A stretch of DNA of 64,000 nucleotides from Fennellomyces sp. T-0311 (taxonomy: Eukaryota > Mucoromycota > Mucoromycetes > Mucorales > Lichtheimiaceae): assembly GCA_025266875.1 (NCBI GenBank), contig JALLLT010000044.1, forward strand, positions 124,001-188,000, given 5' to 3'. Each line of letters begins with the position of its first letter. Positions within the stretch are counted from its first letter, which is position 1. The notes below the pieces were generated by a model. That model searched no databases and was not told the DNA's origin. It was given only the letters and a program-made list of their open reading frames with translations. The position numbers were made by a program, and so were the translations under genes. Of the stretch, positions 45,011-55,548 are shown piece after piece.

Positions 45011-45312
45011 TTCCTGACTGGTATTACGACTGCCTAGCTTATTATGTAATAGACGAACAATTCTTTAGAAGTGAAACCGAATGTTTCATATGAATGAGGT
45101 TTCGGTGGTAAAAGTGAAGCTTTCCCATCATATAAAAGCACAAAGCAATAAGCGATAATTGGTGGCTCGTTTTGAGCATGTTACTGCGCAAATATGTAAA
45201 ACGTGGTGCAACATACAGTACCCACGCCAGGTCCCTCTTCCTCACGCGTGCACGTAAAGCAGTTATCTTGACCTGAGCAAGAACCGCCGAAGGGAACTAC
45301 ACGGACATCACG

Positions 45313-48196
45313 ATGTCAGCGAGGTTGGAATTGCTGGTGGACTTACCGCCAACGGAATTCCAGTGCAGAATATGTTTGAATGTATTCAAGAAAGCAATCA
45401 TCAAAGAAAAAGTTCATGTCACTCAATGCAAGAAAAATTGTGCGAAAAGTCCTCAAACACCACCACCACTATCCAGTCAAACAGAAGAAACTGAAGACGA
45501 CGAAAGAGAAAAGTAAGTTATTTTTTCATTTTAGCGTGAACGCTTTGAGAGTATCAGATATTGATGAATTTGAAAAATAGCTACGGTCAACCGGTTCACG
45601 ACGTGGACATGGCTGATTACGATAGCGACGATGACTGGGAAGATATGGAGGAGGAAACTGTTAACATGGACACCTTGTCTAAGACACTCACTGAAACCCT
45701 GACCTTGGACGAGTCCGTAACCGAAGCTGAAACCGAAACTCAACCCCGTGCAAAACTCTATAACTTCGGAAAAATCAAAAATGTAGAAACGAAGGGTGAA
45801 GCGGCCGGAAAAAAGCTTTTAGCGTTGGCGATAAAGCACGGTGTACCACAAGCATTTTTTGATGAAGCGATCAAACTTTTTAACCAATATATCGAAGGCC
45901 ATCTTGAGCCAATTCCTTCATATCATTTGACTAAAAAGGTATGGAAACGACGACGACGATATAAAAAGCGTAGTACTCATACTGCTTCTCCTAAGCTCAC
46001 GGAAAGCTCGTACCCTATCGCACTCAAGCAGCATCATGTATGCCGAAAAGGCTGCATGATGTTCAATATCAAAAAGAAGACGAACTGTACATATTGTGGA
46101 AATCCAAGATACACGGAAAAAAAGCGATGTTCAGACGGCAGTCAGCAAATCGATCAACCATGCGCAACAATGGGACAATTATCACTTGCAAAGCAACTTG
46201 CTCTGTTGATACATCATAAAGAAACACGAGAGCCATTGCTATACAGGTCCGAAAGAGAACCATCCACAAACGGTTACAGTGACATTTTCGACGGTGCCGT
46301 ATACAAGAAACTACAAAAGGACGGCCACTTCTGCAACGATCTCGATATAGCTCTTGCTCTTTATACAGACGGGTTTACGTGTTTCCAGAAAGAGCAGCTT
46401 ACGATCATACACTTTGTCATATTGAACCTACCGCCTGATGTACGCTACGAGAACAAGATGATGCTGCAGGTGGGAATAGTACCAGGACCAGACGCACCAA
46501 AGAGTATATTCAGCTTTCTCAGCCCGCTCCTCCAAGAACTTCGAAAATTGGAATCCTCAGGCATACGTGTAAAAGCAGACGACAAAAACATCTATACAGC
46601 ACGAGCACACCTATTGCTAGCAACCGGTGACTTGCCCGCCACTGCAAAGTTGTTACGCCATCGCACACATACGTTCAAATATGGCTGTCGAATCTGTGAA
46701 ATCATAGGTGCACCAGTGACACAAAACGGTCAAAAACGGGGAATGTACTTTGCTCCAGGACAAGGAACACCAAAGACGAGGGCGCTTGAGGATTACAAAT
46801 TCGGAAACAAAGACAAAGGGCTACTAAAGTCGCCGCTTGCGTCCTTGGAGACGTTTCATGGATCAACTTTTTGGGGTCTTGATATAATGCATTTAATTGG
46901 ACATGGTTAGTAGTTAATCTTACAATTGAATTTTATTAGGCTAACAATTTGTCATAAGGTATTGCAAGACAGTTTTGGAAACTTATATGTGGGAAGTTCG
47001 GTATCAAAGACAATCCATTTTATCTACCACCCGCGACCAGGAAACTGATAGGAAGCTCATTGGTGGCATCGAACAAAACAACTGCATCAACATTTACAGC
47101 ATGCACGACCGACATATCTAATCAATCTGGATATATGCGCGCAATCGATTGGATTGATTTTCTTCGTTATTTCGCTCCCACCACCGTCGCGGAACACTTC
47201 ACCAACATACAAACAAAAGCAGCAATACTCTCTCTGGCCAGCATTTGCAGTATATCGTTTAAAAAGAGTATTACAGACAAGGATTTAAAGACACTTGACA
47301 AAGATGTAAAAATCTGGATCAAATTTTTGCGAACGCACGTCGACAACAAGACCATAAAGGGAACAGTTTTTACAATATCTCAGCATTATTTGACACATCT
47401 TGTACCGATGATTCGTGCCATGGGTCCACCACGATACTACTCTGCTTTTTGTATGGAACGAGCAATTGGAGAGATCAAGCAAAAAGTAAAGTCAAGATCT
47501 GCTACAGGTGCCAATGCAGGGAATGTCATGTTTTCTCTTGCGGCGCAACGCCATAATACACGGATTCAAGGCCAACCAATGATTACAAATGACAGTATAC
47601 TGACCGACTCTCAGGATGGCAACGCTCGAGAAATTTGGGGCCCACACTGGAATGATACTGTGGATAACTATACCGATTATAACTTAAAGTAACTTCTAAA
47701 GGATTACTGGAAAGTACACATCAAGGAACTCAAGGACATTAGCTTAAACATCGAGGCCGGTTCACGTTTATGGATAAGCGAACAAGAAGTTATCGGTAGT
47801 TCTTTTCGACATCGAAACGAAAGGAGGCGAGATGATTTTTTTACAAGGATGACGATTGATGTGGATCTGAAAAAAACCAAAGAAATCGATAACAAGCCAA
47901 TGGTATACTTTGGCGACGTGGTTTTTTACTTCCGTCACAAGCAACAAGGCCGAACTAGACTATTAGCGCTTGTCAACATGCACGAAGTAACGGTACCAAA
48001 GGGCAAAGGATACCCATATTTACAAGCGAAGGCAGCATCAAGATTTCTCGTGGTATCTGCGTACGACATTGAATCAATTGCTGGTAGAGTAGATGCGCAG
48101 TCTGGGAGGACTTACATTGTATGGCCTGAAATGGGACCTTTGAAACCACAAGAAGTTGGTAAACTTGCTCATCTGTACAGAAGTTATAAGAAGTGA
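45313..48196 (+). pseudogene. CACTA TNP2-like transposase C, one in-frame stop
   Basis: CMC-family transposase, nearly intact. Starts at ATG 45313. An N-terminal C2HC-like finger lies in FQCRICLNVFKKA to HVTQCKKNC. Intron 45515-45582 restores the frame into an acidic region, then a cysteine cluster (HVCRKGCMMF, CTYCGNPRY). Catalytic motifs are ALYTDGFTCF (D), FWGLDIMHLIG (D, before a second intron near 46912-46968) and FCMERAIGEIKQKV (E). The C-terminal domain runs to 48196. The only lesion I see is a TAA at 47690-47692; downstream the same frame stays open for 168 codons. It could be a recent nonsense mutation, or the last domain may be dispensable or made by readthrough. Confidence 0.82.
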
Positions 48197-48367
48197 TAAT
48201 GTTTTTTCCGTACCCAAGCATGTAGCCGAATAATTATCTGTAATAAACTTTCTTGCCCGGGGCCATGCCCCATACTTTTTTTTAAAAAAAGTTCACGTTA
48301 GCTATAATATTTCTTGTCCGGGTCCTTGCGTGGGTCCTTTTTTTTACATCTCTTTCACTTACATATC

Positions 48368-49619
48368 ATGCCAAGAAAGCAAGGAAAAGAGCCTGGTAGC
48401 TCAAAGAACGAATGCGATCATACAGATGCTCTTAACGAAATATCATCATCTATCTCTTCATTAGCATCTACTTTGGACATTATCAAGAAGGATCTAGGCT
48501 ATTTAAAAGAAGTAGTTAAAGTTACAAACGACAAGACAAAGCAGTTGGCCCAATCTCTGAACCATTACGAAAAGGATACCGCGCCTGCTATGTACGATGG
48601 AACCATGGAGCGAAGAATCGGGCACCCTACATACAAGGCATTTGACAAGAAACTGGGAAAAGAAGTTGACCGTACCCGCCAGTGGTCTATTGAACTCTTT
48701 GTATGGCTGATTCAAGAATATCGCAAAGTTGAAAAGCTACCGGCCCTCCCGTTATCTCGGATCTTGGCACTTGCCCGGCATGGAACTATCCTACATGTAT
48801 CAATTATCGCACGGTTTAAAATCAAAAAGAAGCTGGATAATTCGGTACCATGGAGTGATCTTCGGGTCAAGCCTTATCATCGAAACCTTTTCGAGAAGCT
48901 TGAAAAAGAAGTAAACCCGTATATACCGTTGGGTTCTTGTGTTCGGTTTTGGGGCGCCCGTATTATCCTCCAAAAGCATTGGAGCAATGTACAACAGTCA
49001 GATTACCAAAAGACAGACAACCATTCTGGAGGTGAGTTTCAGTGATACTTGTATTCGTTTCGTATATATTGGCTGATAATTATGTATGTATGTATAGATG
49101 ATGATGATTTACAAGAAAATAACCAAGAAAGTAGTAAGTATATCTATTGACTTATACTATATGAATAAGTGATATTAATATACATCAAAAATAGTTGATA
49201 GCACTAGTACCTGCTCCATCACCGGTGATGGCGAAAGTAGCAGTGAAAGCTACTCGGCCTGCACTTCAAATGAAGAATGGGATGATGAAGAAGAAAGCAG
49301 CACAAACGAGGATGGAGAGGACTACGATGAAGACAATGAGACCGACGCTAGCCATTCTGCTCAAGGTCAAAACCACGAACAAAGTGATGAAGATGACACT
49401 CAAAGGAGTAGTGAAGACGAAGAGCTCGGTGGCCACCAACAACATCGCAAGAATACAATACAGTTAAAAAAGGAAGTCATATCACGCACAAAAAAGGATA
49501 CCAAGAATCATATACTACAAAGGTCAAATCAAAAGAGGAAGGATGCCGTTAGTAACAGCGCAAAGCCAAGGAGCGGTCAGCCGACCAAAAAGTTCAGAAA
49601 AAAAGCAGTAAAAAAGTAG
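48368..49619 (+). CDS. Accessory (TnpA-like) protein of CACTA element C
   Basis: Second gene of the element, downstream of the transposase on the same strand. Exon 1 (ATG 48368 to about 49031) encodes a basic start, a heptad-like coiled coil (SSISSLASTLDIIKKDLGYL) and a compact domain (RQWSIELFVWLIQEYRKVEK, VRFWGARIILQKHW) that may bind DNA. Two introns (to about 49097 and 49131-49194) lead to a strongly acidic segment (EEWDDEEESS, EDYDEDNET) and a lysine-rich tail that ends KKAVKK. By analogy with TnpA it may bind the subterminal repeats; this is inference from position. No stops or frameshifts seen. Confidence 0.65.
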
Positions 49620-49739
49620 TTAATAGTATTGCAATGAATTCAAAATAGTTAATAAAGGTTGATAATTGTATATTCTTTTGAACGCATAAAATCACAGCTT
49701 ATACCAGTATACTAAATATGCTAAAAGGAGCCAACATCA

Positions 49740-49937
49740 ACAGCTATATATAATCTCCAAAAAGCTACTGCCAATCTCTAGTGCGTGGTGTCTTCAAAAA
49801 TCTACAAAGTATTACTGCAAATCTCTGGTCTATGTATCTCCAAAAATCTCCATCAAGATAAGTTCGCAGAAGATATTCTGGAGATAAAGATTTCCAAGCG
49901 CATACTGGAGATTTCCAGGTATATGGCTCTCTATGTG
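49740..49937 (-). repeat. CACTA element C right subterminal region
   Basis: Several copies of the AATCTCCAGAAATC-type motif in both orientations, ending in the right terminal repeat. Mirrors 43894-43990 on the left. Confidence 0.7.
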
Positions 49938-49988
49938 TACTTATAACAACATATGATATTCGTTATATTTTTCGTTAACGAGCTACTG

Positions 49989-51183
49989 CTACTGCTGATC
50001 ATCTACATTTATTTGATCTGAGCTATTTCCTGCAGCGCCATTGCAGTCAAAGCTTTCAAACCGCAGAGTTTTTTCATCAAATTTCTTCGACAGAACTTTC
50101 CAAGTATTACAGTCTGCTGAAAGGTTTGGTGTGGTTGCAGTTTTAAAATCATGGCCGATTAAATCAATGCAGTATTTTTTGTTGCGATATCGGTACTCTC
50201 CGTCAATCATGATACGCTTAAAACCGGACCAGTTGATGTTTGTTACTTTTCCTTTAGTTTTCGTACCTATAAATGTATATTTAGAGAATTCTAATTCATA
50301 TACATTGTTATGTATTTCATTTATACTTACTATAATCAGCGAATAGCTTTTTCTGTACCTCGCCTCTATCTTTTGTTTGGCTTCTCGAGTATTGAAAAGG
50401 TTTTTTCACTAAAAGATATTAACAATAGCGAAAATAGAACTATCACACTCATACCTGGTGGTACTTCATATACCTCTTGAGTATGCTTATATCAGTACGT
50501 ACGTAACAGTTGCATTGCATACCATATCCTCTAACTTACTGCCACATATGTAACCAAAATATTCGTAAACCTTAAGCTCACTGACAACTTCATACAAGCG
50601 TTCTATAATGTAATATTTCAATACATCAGATATACTTTCGTCCAAATATTTACTACTAGTACATAACGGAAGAGTCATTCCATATTCATTTCCACGGGGC
50701 AACATCATGAGAACAGTGACATCCCAATCCAATTGAGCAGCCATTTTCGAAATGATCGTTCTAATATTGCGTTTAAGAATGGTTCCAACTTCGGCACGCT
50801 CGAGATGATCATCAACAATCGAGTTCTTCGCATTATCGATCTCTACTGCCTTCTCTTTGAGAAGCTCGACATCAGCAGTACTCATAGCACAGTATCCATC
50901 GGCGATCTCTGCCGTCGTAGGACCGATCTCTGGATCCTCTATGATCAATTTCCACGCCACTCTATGCAGTATATTATAACTATAAACATTATGCAGAAAT
51001 GTAACAGTACAGTAATTTATTCATACTTTCTTTCTCGTTTTCCTCCCCTTGATAAACTAGATACACCAAAGCATTCCAAGCTGATACTTTTCTAGTACGA
51101 GATTCCATCTGAGGCATATGCTGGGGTACAGCAGATGCAGTTGCTGGTTCAGATTGGGTCTGGGTAGTCGTGTGGTCGCTCAT
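49989..51183 (-). CDS. Second gene of the KDZ element
   Basis: Unknown function. Starts MSDHTTTQTQSEPATASAVP at 51183, inside the right inverted repeat, so its promoter and first exon are duplicated in the left repeat. A basic motif (SRTRKVSAWNALVYLVYQGEEN), followed after an intron by RVAWKLIIEDPEI, loosely recalls an HMG-like fold, but this is weak. The middle exon (50960-50487) has helical stretches (NIRTIISKMAAQLDWDVTVL). After one or more introns the last exon (to 49989) contains YRYRNKKYCIDLIGHDFK and ends DDQQ. No stops seen within exons. It may act with the KDZ transposase. Confidence 0.55.
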
Positions 51184-51364
51184 TAGGTTGGAAAATAAAA
51201 GTGAAAAAAAGAGCAAATTCGTAAAGGGTGGTACCTTTTAAATTATATTGGTGAGTCAGCGGTAAAGCATGGTGTGACACCGCGTGGATTGCAAAGGTGG
51301 TACTACAGAATGGCGGAGGGGTTTACAGTTTCCAAACTGAGTATCAATCGGTCCATTTGAGGTG
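51070..51364 (-). repeat. KDZ element right inverted repeat
   Basis: Inverted partner of 39008-39302; contains the promoter and first exon of the gene ending at 49989. Confidence 0.8.
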
Positions 51365-51954
51365 CAATAGTTTTCAGCCAGCTGACATTTAACTAAAAGA
51401 TTGAGCTTTCAGCAAGCTTTCAGCAGCTGAAACCTTGCTGAAACTTCTCCTTTTTCATAGTGCTGACTTTGGGCTACCTCAACCGTACCTAAAAGCGAGC
51501 CGAAAGGTTTCAGCTTGGAACGCGTTTACACATATGATATTTTCAGGAACTAAGGAAGAGTAACGTGGTATGGATTTTTTAACTGGATATTATAGAAGCT
51601 TCTTTCTAAAATATTAGTATAGTATGGAGAGCCAAGGTCAACATCACTAATCATGTACTAGGCGCCATCTCTACTGAATTGAAGACTGCCTATCACAGTG
51701 GGAAATAATGGCGGTGATTCGTGATTGAAACTGGTTTGCCCCAGTTCGGTAAAAATTATGTAGATTCGGACATTTTACCTGAACAGAACTGAACAGGGAA
51801 AACCCAGAAAAAACCATACCGGTTATAACTAATAGGAACCATGCGGACGTCTACGTGAGCAGAACCGATATGAACCATGTATTACATATAGAGTACAGAG
51901 CCAATATGGAGAGTTTACCGAAGCGTTCTTGTGATAAAGATACTTATTTCATAT
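51365..51954. other. Spacer with KDZ subterminal motifs
   Basis: Up to about 51510 it holds repeated TTTCAGC/GCTGAAA motifs of the KDZ end. The rest shows nothing recognisable. ATAT at 51951-51954 is the left target duplication of the following solo LTR. Confidence 0.5.
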
Positions 51955-52674
51955 TGTTGGCGCCGTTTTGAGTCAGGTGTACAGTAGTCGGTTGTTGTGT
52001 AAATCGGTAGTTGAGTACACCAAAATAGAGTGAGCACCAGCAACAATATCGTTTGTTACGGACGTTTGTATAAAGGGATCCTAAAGAGGATTGAGGGTTG
52101 AAAATAGAAAATGGGTAGTAAAGCAAATTGTCTTTATTGCTTGATCGATAAACAGTAATCCTAATTGCAGGGCACTAAACAACACTGATAACTATGAAGT
52201 ATTTAGGTTGGGGTGCTGATAAATGTAACCAATTGACCCAATGTTTATTTAATGAAAAGCGCTTCTTATTTATATCTTTCGATACAATGGCGCAGCACTA
52301 GCTATTCTAGCTGTGATAGGTGCGTACGGTAACCAATTGATGATGGTTTAGTTGCCGCAGCAGTGGGGGTAAAGGTGTTTAGTGTTGTTCATGCAGGCTA
52401 ATTGCTGGCTAGTGGTGGCGCAGCTGCCGCAGTAATTGAGATGTAGAGTGCCGCAGCAAAGAAGATTCTGGCTACTGGGCTACTCTATTGGGTAATTGTG
52501 GGTGTTTGAGGTACTTGTGGGTTTCGGGTTTTTATATTATTTATTGTTTTTGGTTTTTGTACATCTTTTTTAATACTGATAATGATAATATATATGATAT
52601 GATAATACAAGAGGGAGAAAGAGAGAGAGAAAGGAAAAAAGGGAAAGTTCGTGGGGCTACCAACAGGTCTATCA
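51955..52674 (-). mobile_element. Solo LTR of the Ty3 element family
   Basis: 720 bp, reverse-oriented copy of the LTR at 9870-10590 with scattered differences, flanked by the 4-bp duplication ATAT (51951-51954 and 52675-52678). No internal sequence remains, which is the expected product of LTR-LTR recombination. Confidence 0.93.
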
Positions 52675-52788
52675 ATATGCTTACAAGATTTATGTGCTAT
52701 TCATAGTGTATTCTTTGTTACAAGAGCAAACAGGTTATTGATATAATATAAATCTTGCGCTTTAAACAGTACTCCGAGACATTCAGGC

Positions 52789-53893
52789 TATTCATCATCG
52801 TCCTTGGTATACTTCTCGTCTTCATACTCGTCCTCTTCTTCTTCATCTTTGCTTTCGTCCTCTTCTTCATCTTCTCCTTCGTCTTCAATGAACCGCATAT
52901 GCTTTTGAACCAGTTGGTCCTTCTCGACATTCTGCTTACCAGGCTTACACTTGTTGGCTGGCATTGGCTTTGGTTTGCACTAGTTGTTCCATGTCTCTTC
53001 CAACATGTGTGACGAAGCCTAGTACTTCTCGTATATGGAAAAGCCAATTCCGGTCTCCTCCAATACCGCTGCCTCGAAAGTGGCAATCGCAATTCTGCGA
53101 TGCTTCGCCAAGTGTTTTGAACCTCAGGTATAACCTTTCATATCGACATCAGATTCATCCACGCCTGCAACATCTTCATACGCGTATTGATCCTCTTCAT
53201 ACATCTCACTGAGGATCTCTTTCTTGACTCGAGACTCAAGTACATCTAGTGCAGTGTTGAGCTCACCGCGCATCGTCTGGTAAAGTGCCTCTGCTTCACT
53301 GTTAGTAAGTTCATCATTGGCCGCCTTGATGACATATCGTAGAATATGGTCCTTGACAACTCTTATACTGAAGCCTCTCTCTTCCGTGTCGATTTCTTGG
53401 GTAATGCGAGGTGCTGGTATAATTTTTCTTTGATGGCTGTTCTTAGAGGCCGAGCTCGAGGCACTGGTCACATCCACGGTCATGGCCCGACCTTGATTTT
53501 TCAAAGTACTCGCTGGCCATTGCTTTTATCTCTTCGTAGCGCTTTTCTTGTGCTTCCAGCATCGCCTTCATCATAAGTTCCATTCCGTTGACCATCCTGT
53601 AAATTAACTGGACATCCTCATTAATAGCCTTCACCTGACGTTGTAGTTCTGCAACATCTTCTTTGATACTGGGCTTCTTAATATCCTTTGGAGGTATGAT
53701 GATGATTGAGGAATGCAAAACTTGGGAAGATGGAAAAGATGAAGACATATGCTGCGGCGATGGAGTACTAACCTTAACAGAATGCTTGCGCGGGGCTACT
53801 TACCATGCTGAGAATGCTGCGGCGGTGGGCCGTTAATATGGTCTTAGACAGTAAACTTACCTTCTCTCGATGCTGCGGCGGTGGAGCTCATTA
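52789..53893 (-). pseudogene. Accessory gene of CMC element D, decayed
   Basis: Divergently arranged with the transposase fragment at 53936. It starts MSSTAAASRE at 53893, with short introns to about 53730. A coiled-coil-like part follows (EDVAELQRQVKAINEDVQLIY), then, after a frameshift in an A-run near 53505, an exon with DTEERGFSIRVVKDHILRYV and acidic segments. The last part ends with a long D/E/K tail (EDEGEDEEEDESKDEEEE) and a stop at 52789. In-frame TAG codons appear near 53020 and 52980. It is probably the element's second gene; there is no recognisable domain. Confidence 0.5.
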
Positions 53894-53935
53894 TACTATA
53901 AATAAAAAAAGTTGTCTTGATCAATCTCTACTTTT

Positions 53936-55026
53936 GTGCTCTACTTTAAGGTGCAAAAGTGCTGCTATTGCTGTGGTTCTTTTACTAAGAAAAGGTTAAA
54001 GGCCCATCAAATCAGCTGCTTCCAAAAGAAGTATGCGAAAGTCGCAGAGAGACAATCGGAAACGCGTGAACGCGTAGAAGCTTCCAACACGGTCTACCAA
54101 AGTCAGTCAAATTCGAGTGCAAGAAAACGTACCATGGGTACTGGCGGTGATAGAGTATTGAAACGTCAATCTACACAGGAGCTGAACGTAAATGCCAGAA
54201 CAACAATCAGTGATAATAACAATGAAGAAAGTTACTTCGACGACAGTTACCAAAATGATGACTACGACTTCGGGACTGATTATGATGATCCAGCCAGGTA
54301 CATTTGCGTGTTTGATGATGGTCAAGAGGATCCGACAGTGCGCACATCCGACAACAACAATCAGACAAGCGCAGCAATCGACTTGGGTAATGGTGCTGAG
54401 CAGAAAGAAGTGTACGTTTATGGCGAATTTCTGCGACTTTCATCGTTGGAGTTGCTCAGTTTGGACCTACTGAAGATTATTGAAGACTTCAACATAACAC
54501 GTGCAGCATATGAGCAACTAGTAAAATATATCAACAGTGAGATGTCACTTCGCAGTAAATTCAGTAAGCTTACATATCCATATACATGTCAATCGGATAG
54601 TTTTTTACCAGCTATCGTTAGATGTAACCAATCCATGTCAAGAATTTATCACTGTCCTTTCGCCACACCTCACCCAGAGTCTTCTCACGTCACTGTATCC
54701 AGTATCGAAGCAAAATTTTGATATTTGTATAAGTGGGTGTCATCTATTTATGAATGATGATGAGTTCAACTGCCCTAATGCAAACTGCCAAAAAGCAAGA
54801 TACAGCGATCCTGCACAAAAGAAGGCGTACGCTAGTATGCAGTACTTGCCTCTTTCTGATCAACTTGCATTAATAATCGTGCACGAGGCAACAAGAAAAA
54901 ATTATGGCCAGCAAGTACTATGCGTCATGCAGATGTGATCAGTGACATATTCGATGGCAAGGCTCTGGATTGCACACAAGAATGGAGGCTCCATGATATT
55001 GGCCTGGTTTTATATGTAGAGCATAT
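53936..55026 (+). pseudogene. CMC transposase D, N-terminal half only
   Basis: Resembles the N-terminal half of transposase C. It has a zinc finger (CCYCCGSFTKKRLKAHQISC), an acidic region, then after a frameshift near 54700 a cysteine block (ISGCHLFMNDDEFNCPNANC). SDIFDGKALD and LVLYVEHI align with SDIFDGAVYK and LALYTDGF of copy C. Sequence similarity ends near 55035, where the second Crypton begins; the catalytic D/D/E region is missing. The start codon is unclear. Confidence 0.7.
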
Positions 55027-55329
55027 TAAACAGTCTCTGCAGTGAGTCCAAGCCCCAGGTCCACTGCCTGTGGTGGACCTCAGTCTATATGTGAAATTTT
55101 CCTAATATAGAAACTATGCCGCGCGTAGCACGGGAAGCACATCGTAAAGTGAGAGCGATCAGGCCAACGAGCTATGTAAAAGTTTCAAATAAAAGGAATT
55201 CTACTTATATTTAATTTCTGTTGAAATTTATTCTACAAACTAAAGCTATTCCTTGAAGCGTAACCATATATTGTTGAATGGGTAGATGCCACGAAGTGGC
55301 TGAGCAACTTTACGTCGTACTTGCGCATG

Positions 55330-55440
55330 GTTGATGGGAGGCTGGAGAAGGCTAGACATACTTCTTGAGTACAATCATGAGGCTGGAGAAGGCTGAGCAT
55401 ACGTCTTGTGTACAATCGCGAGGCTGGAGAAGGCTGAGAA
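55330..55440 (+). repeat. Tandem repeat upstream of Crypton 2 gene
   Basis: Three degenerate copies of a unit of roughly 50 bp starting GAGGCTGGAGAAGGCTGAG and containing CTTGTGTACAATC. Confidence 0.7.
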
Positions 55441-55548
55441 GAGTTCTATACTATAGAAAATACAATGAGCGCTGTTCTATGAAAGCTATATAAGGGCTAT
55501 CACTTTCATTTTGCAAAACCATACATCTTTTTAAGCTTTACCTCAGAT

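Larger units (their letters stand above)
43894..49937 (+). mobile_element. CACTA-type (CMC) transposon C
   Basis: 6044 bp flanked by TAC on both sides (43891-43893 and 49938-49940), a 3-bp duplication. Ends begin CACATGGAGA on the left and CACATAGAGA on the reverse of the right; homology continues inward through ATACCTGGAAATCTCC. Many subterminal copies of a TCTCCAGAAATC/GGAAATCTC motif and a 174-bp tandem array are present. Two plus-strand genes encode a TNP2-like transposase and an acidic/basic coiled-coil protein, the usual CACTA pair. It lies between the two genes of the KDZ element. Confidence 0.8.
38950..51450 (-). mobile_element. Large KDZ-superfamily transposon (approximate ends)
   Basis: Inverted repeats of about 295 bp (39008-39302 and 51070-51364) enclose a KDZ (Kyakuja-Dileera-Zisupton) transposase gene and a second gene, with a CACTA-type element nested between them. 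Outside the long repeats both ends have clusters of TTTCAGC/GCTGAAA motifs (38965-39000 and 51370-51440), likely subterminal sites. I could not fix the outermost base or target duplication. Without the 6-kb nested element it would be about 6.4 kb. Confidence 0.65.
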
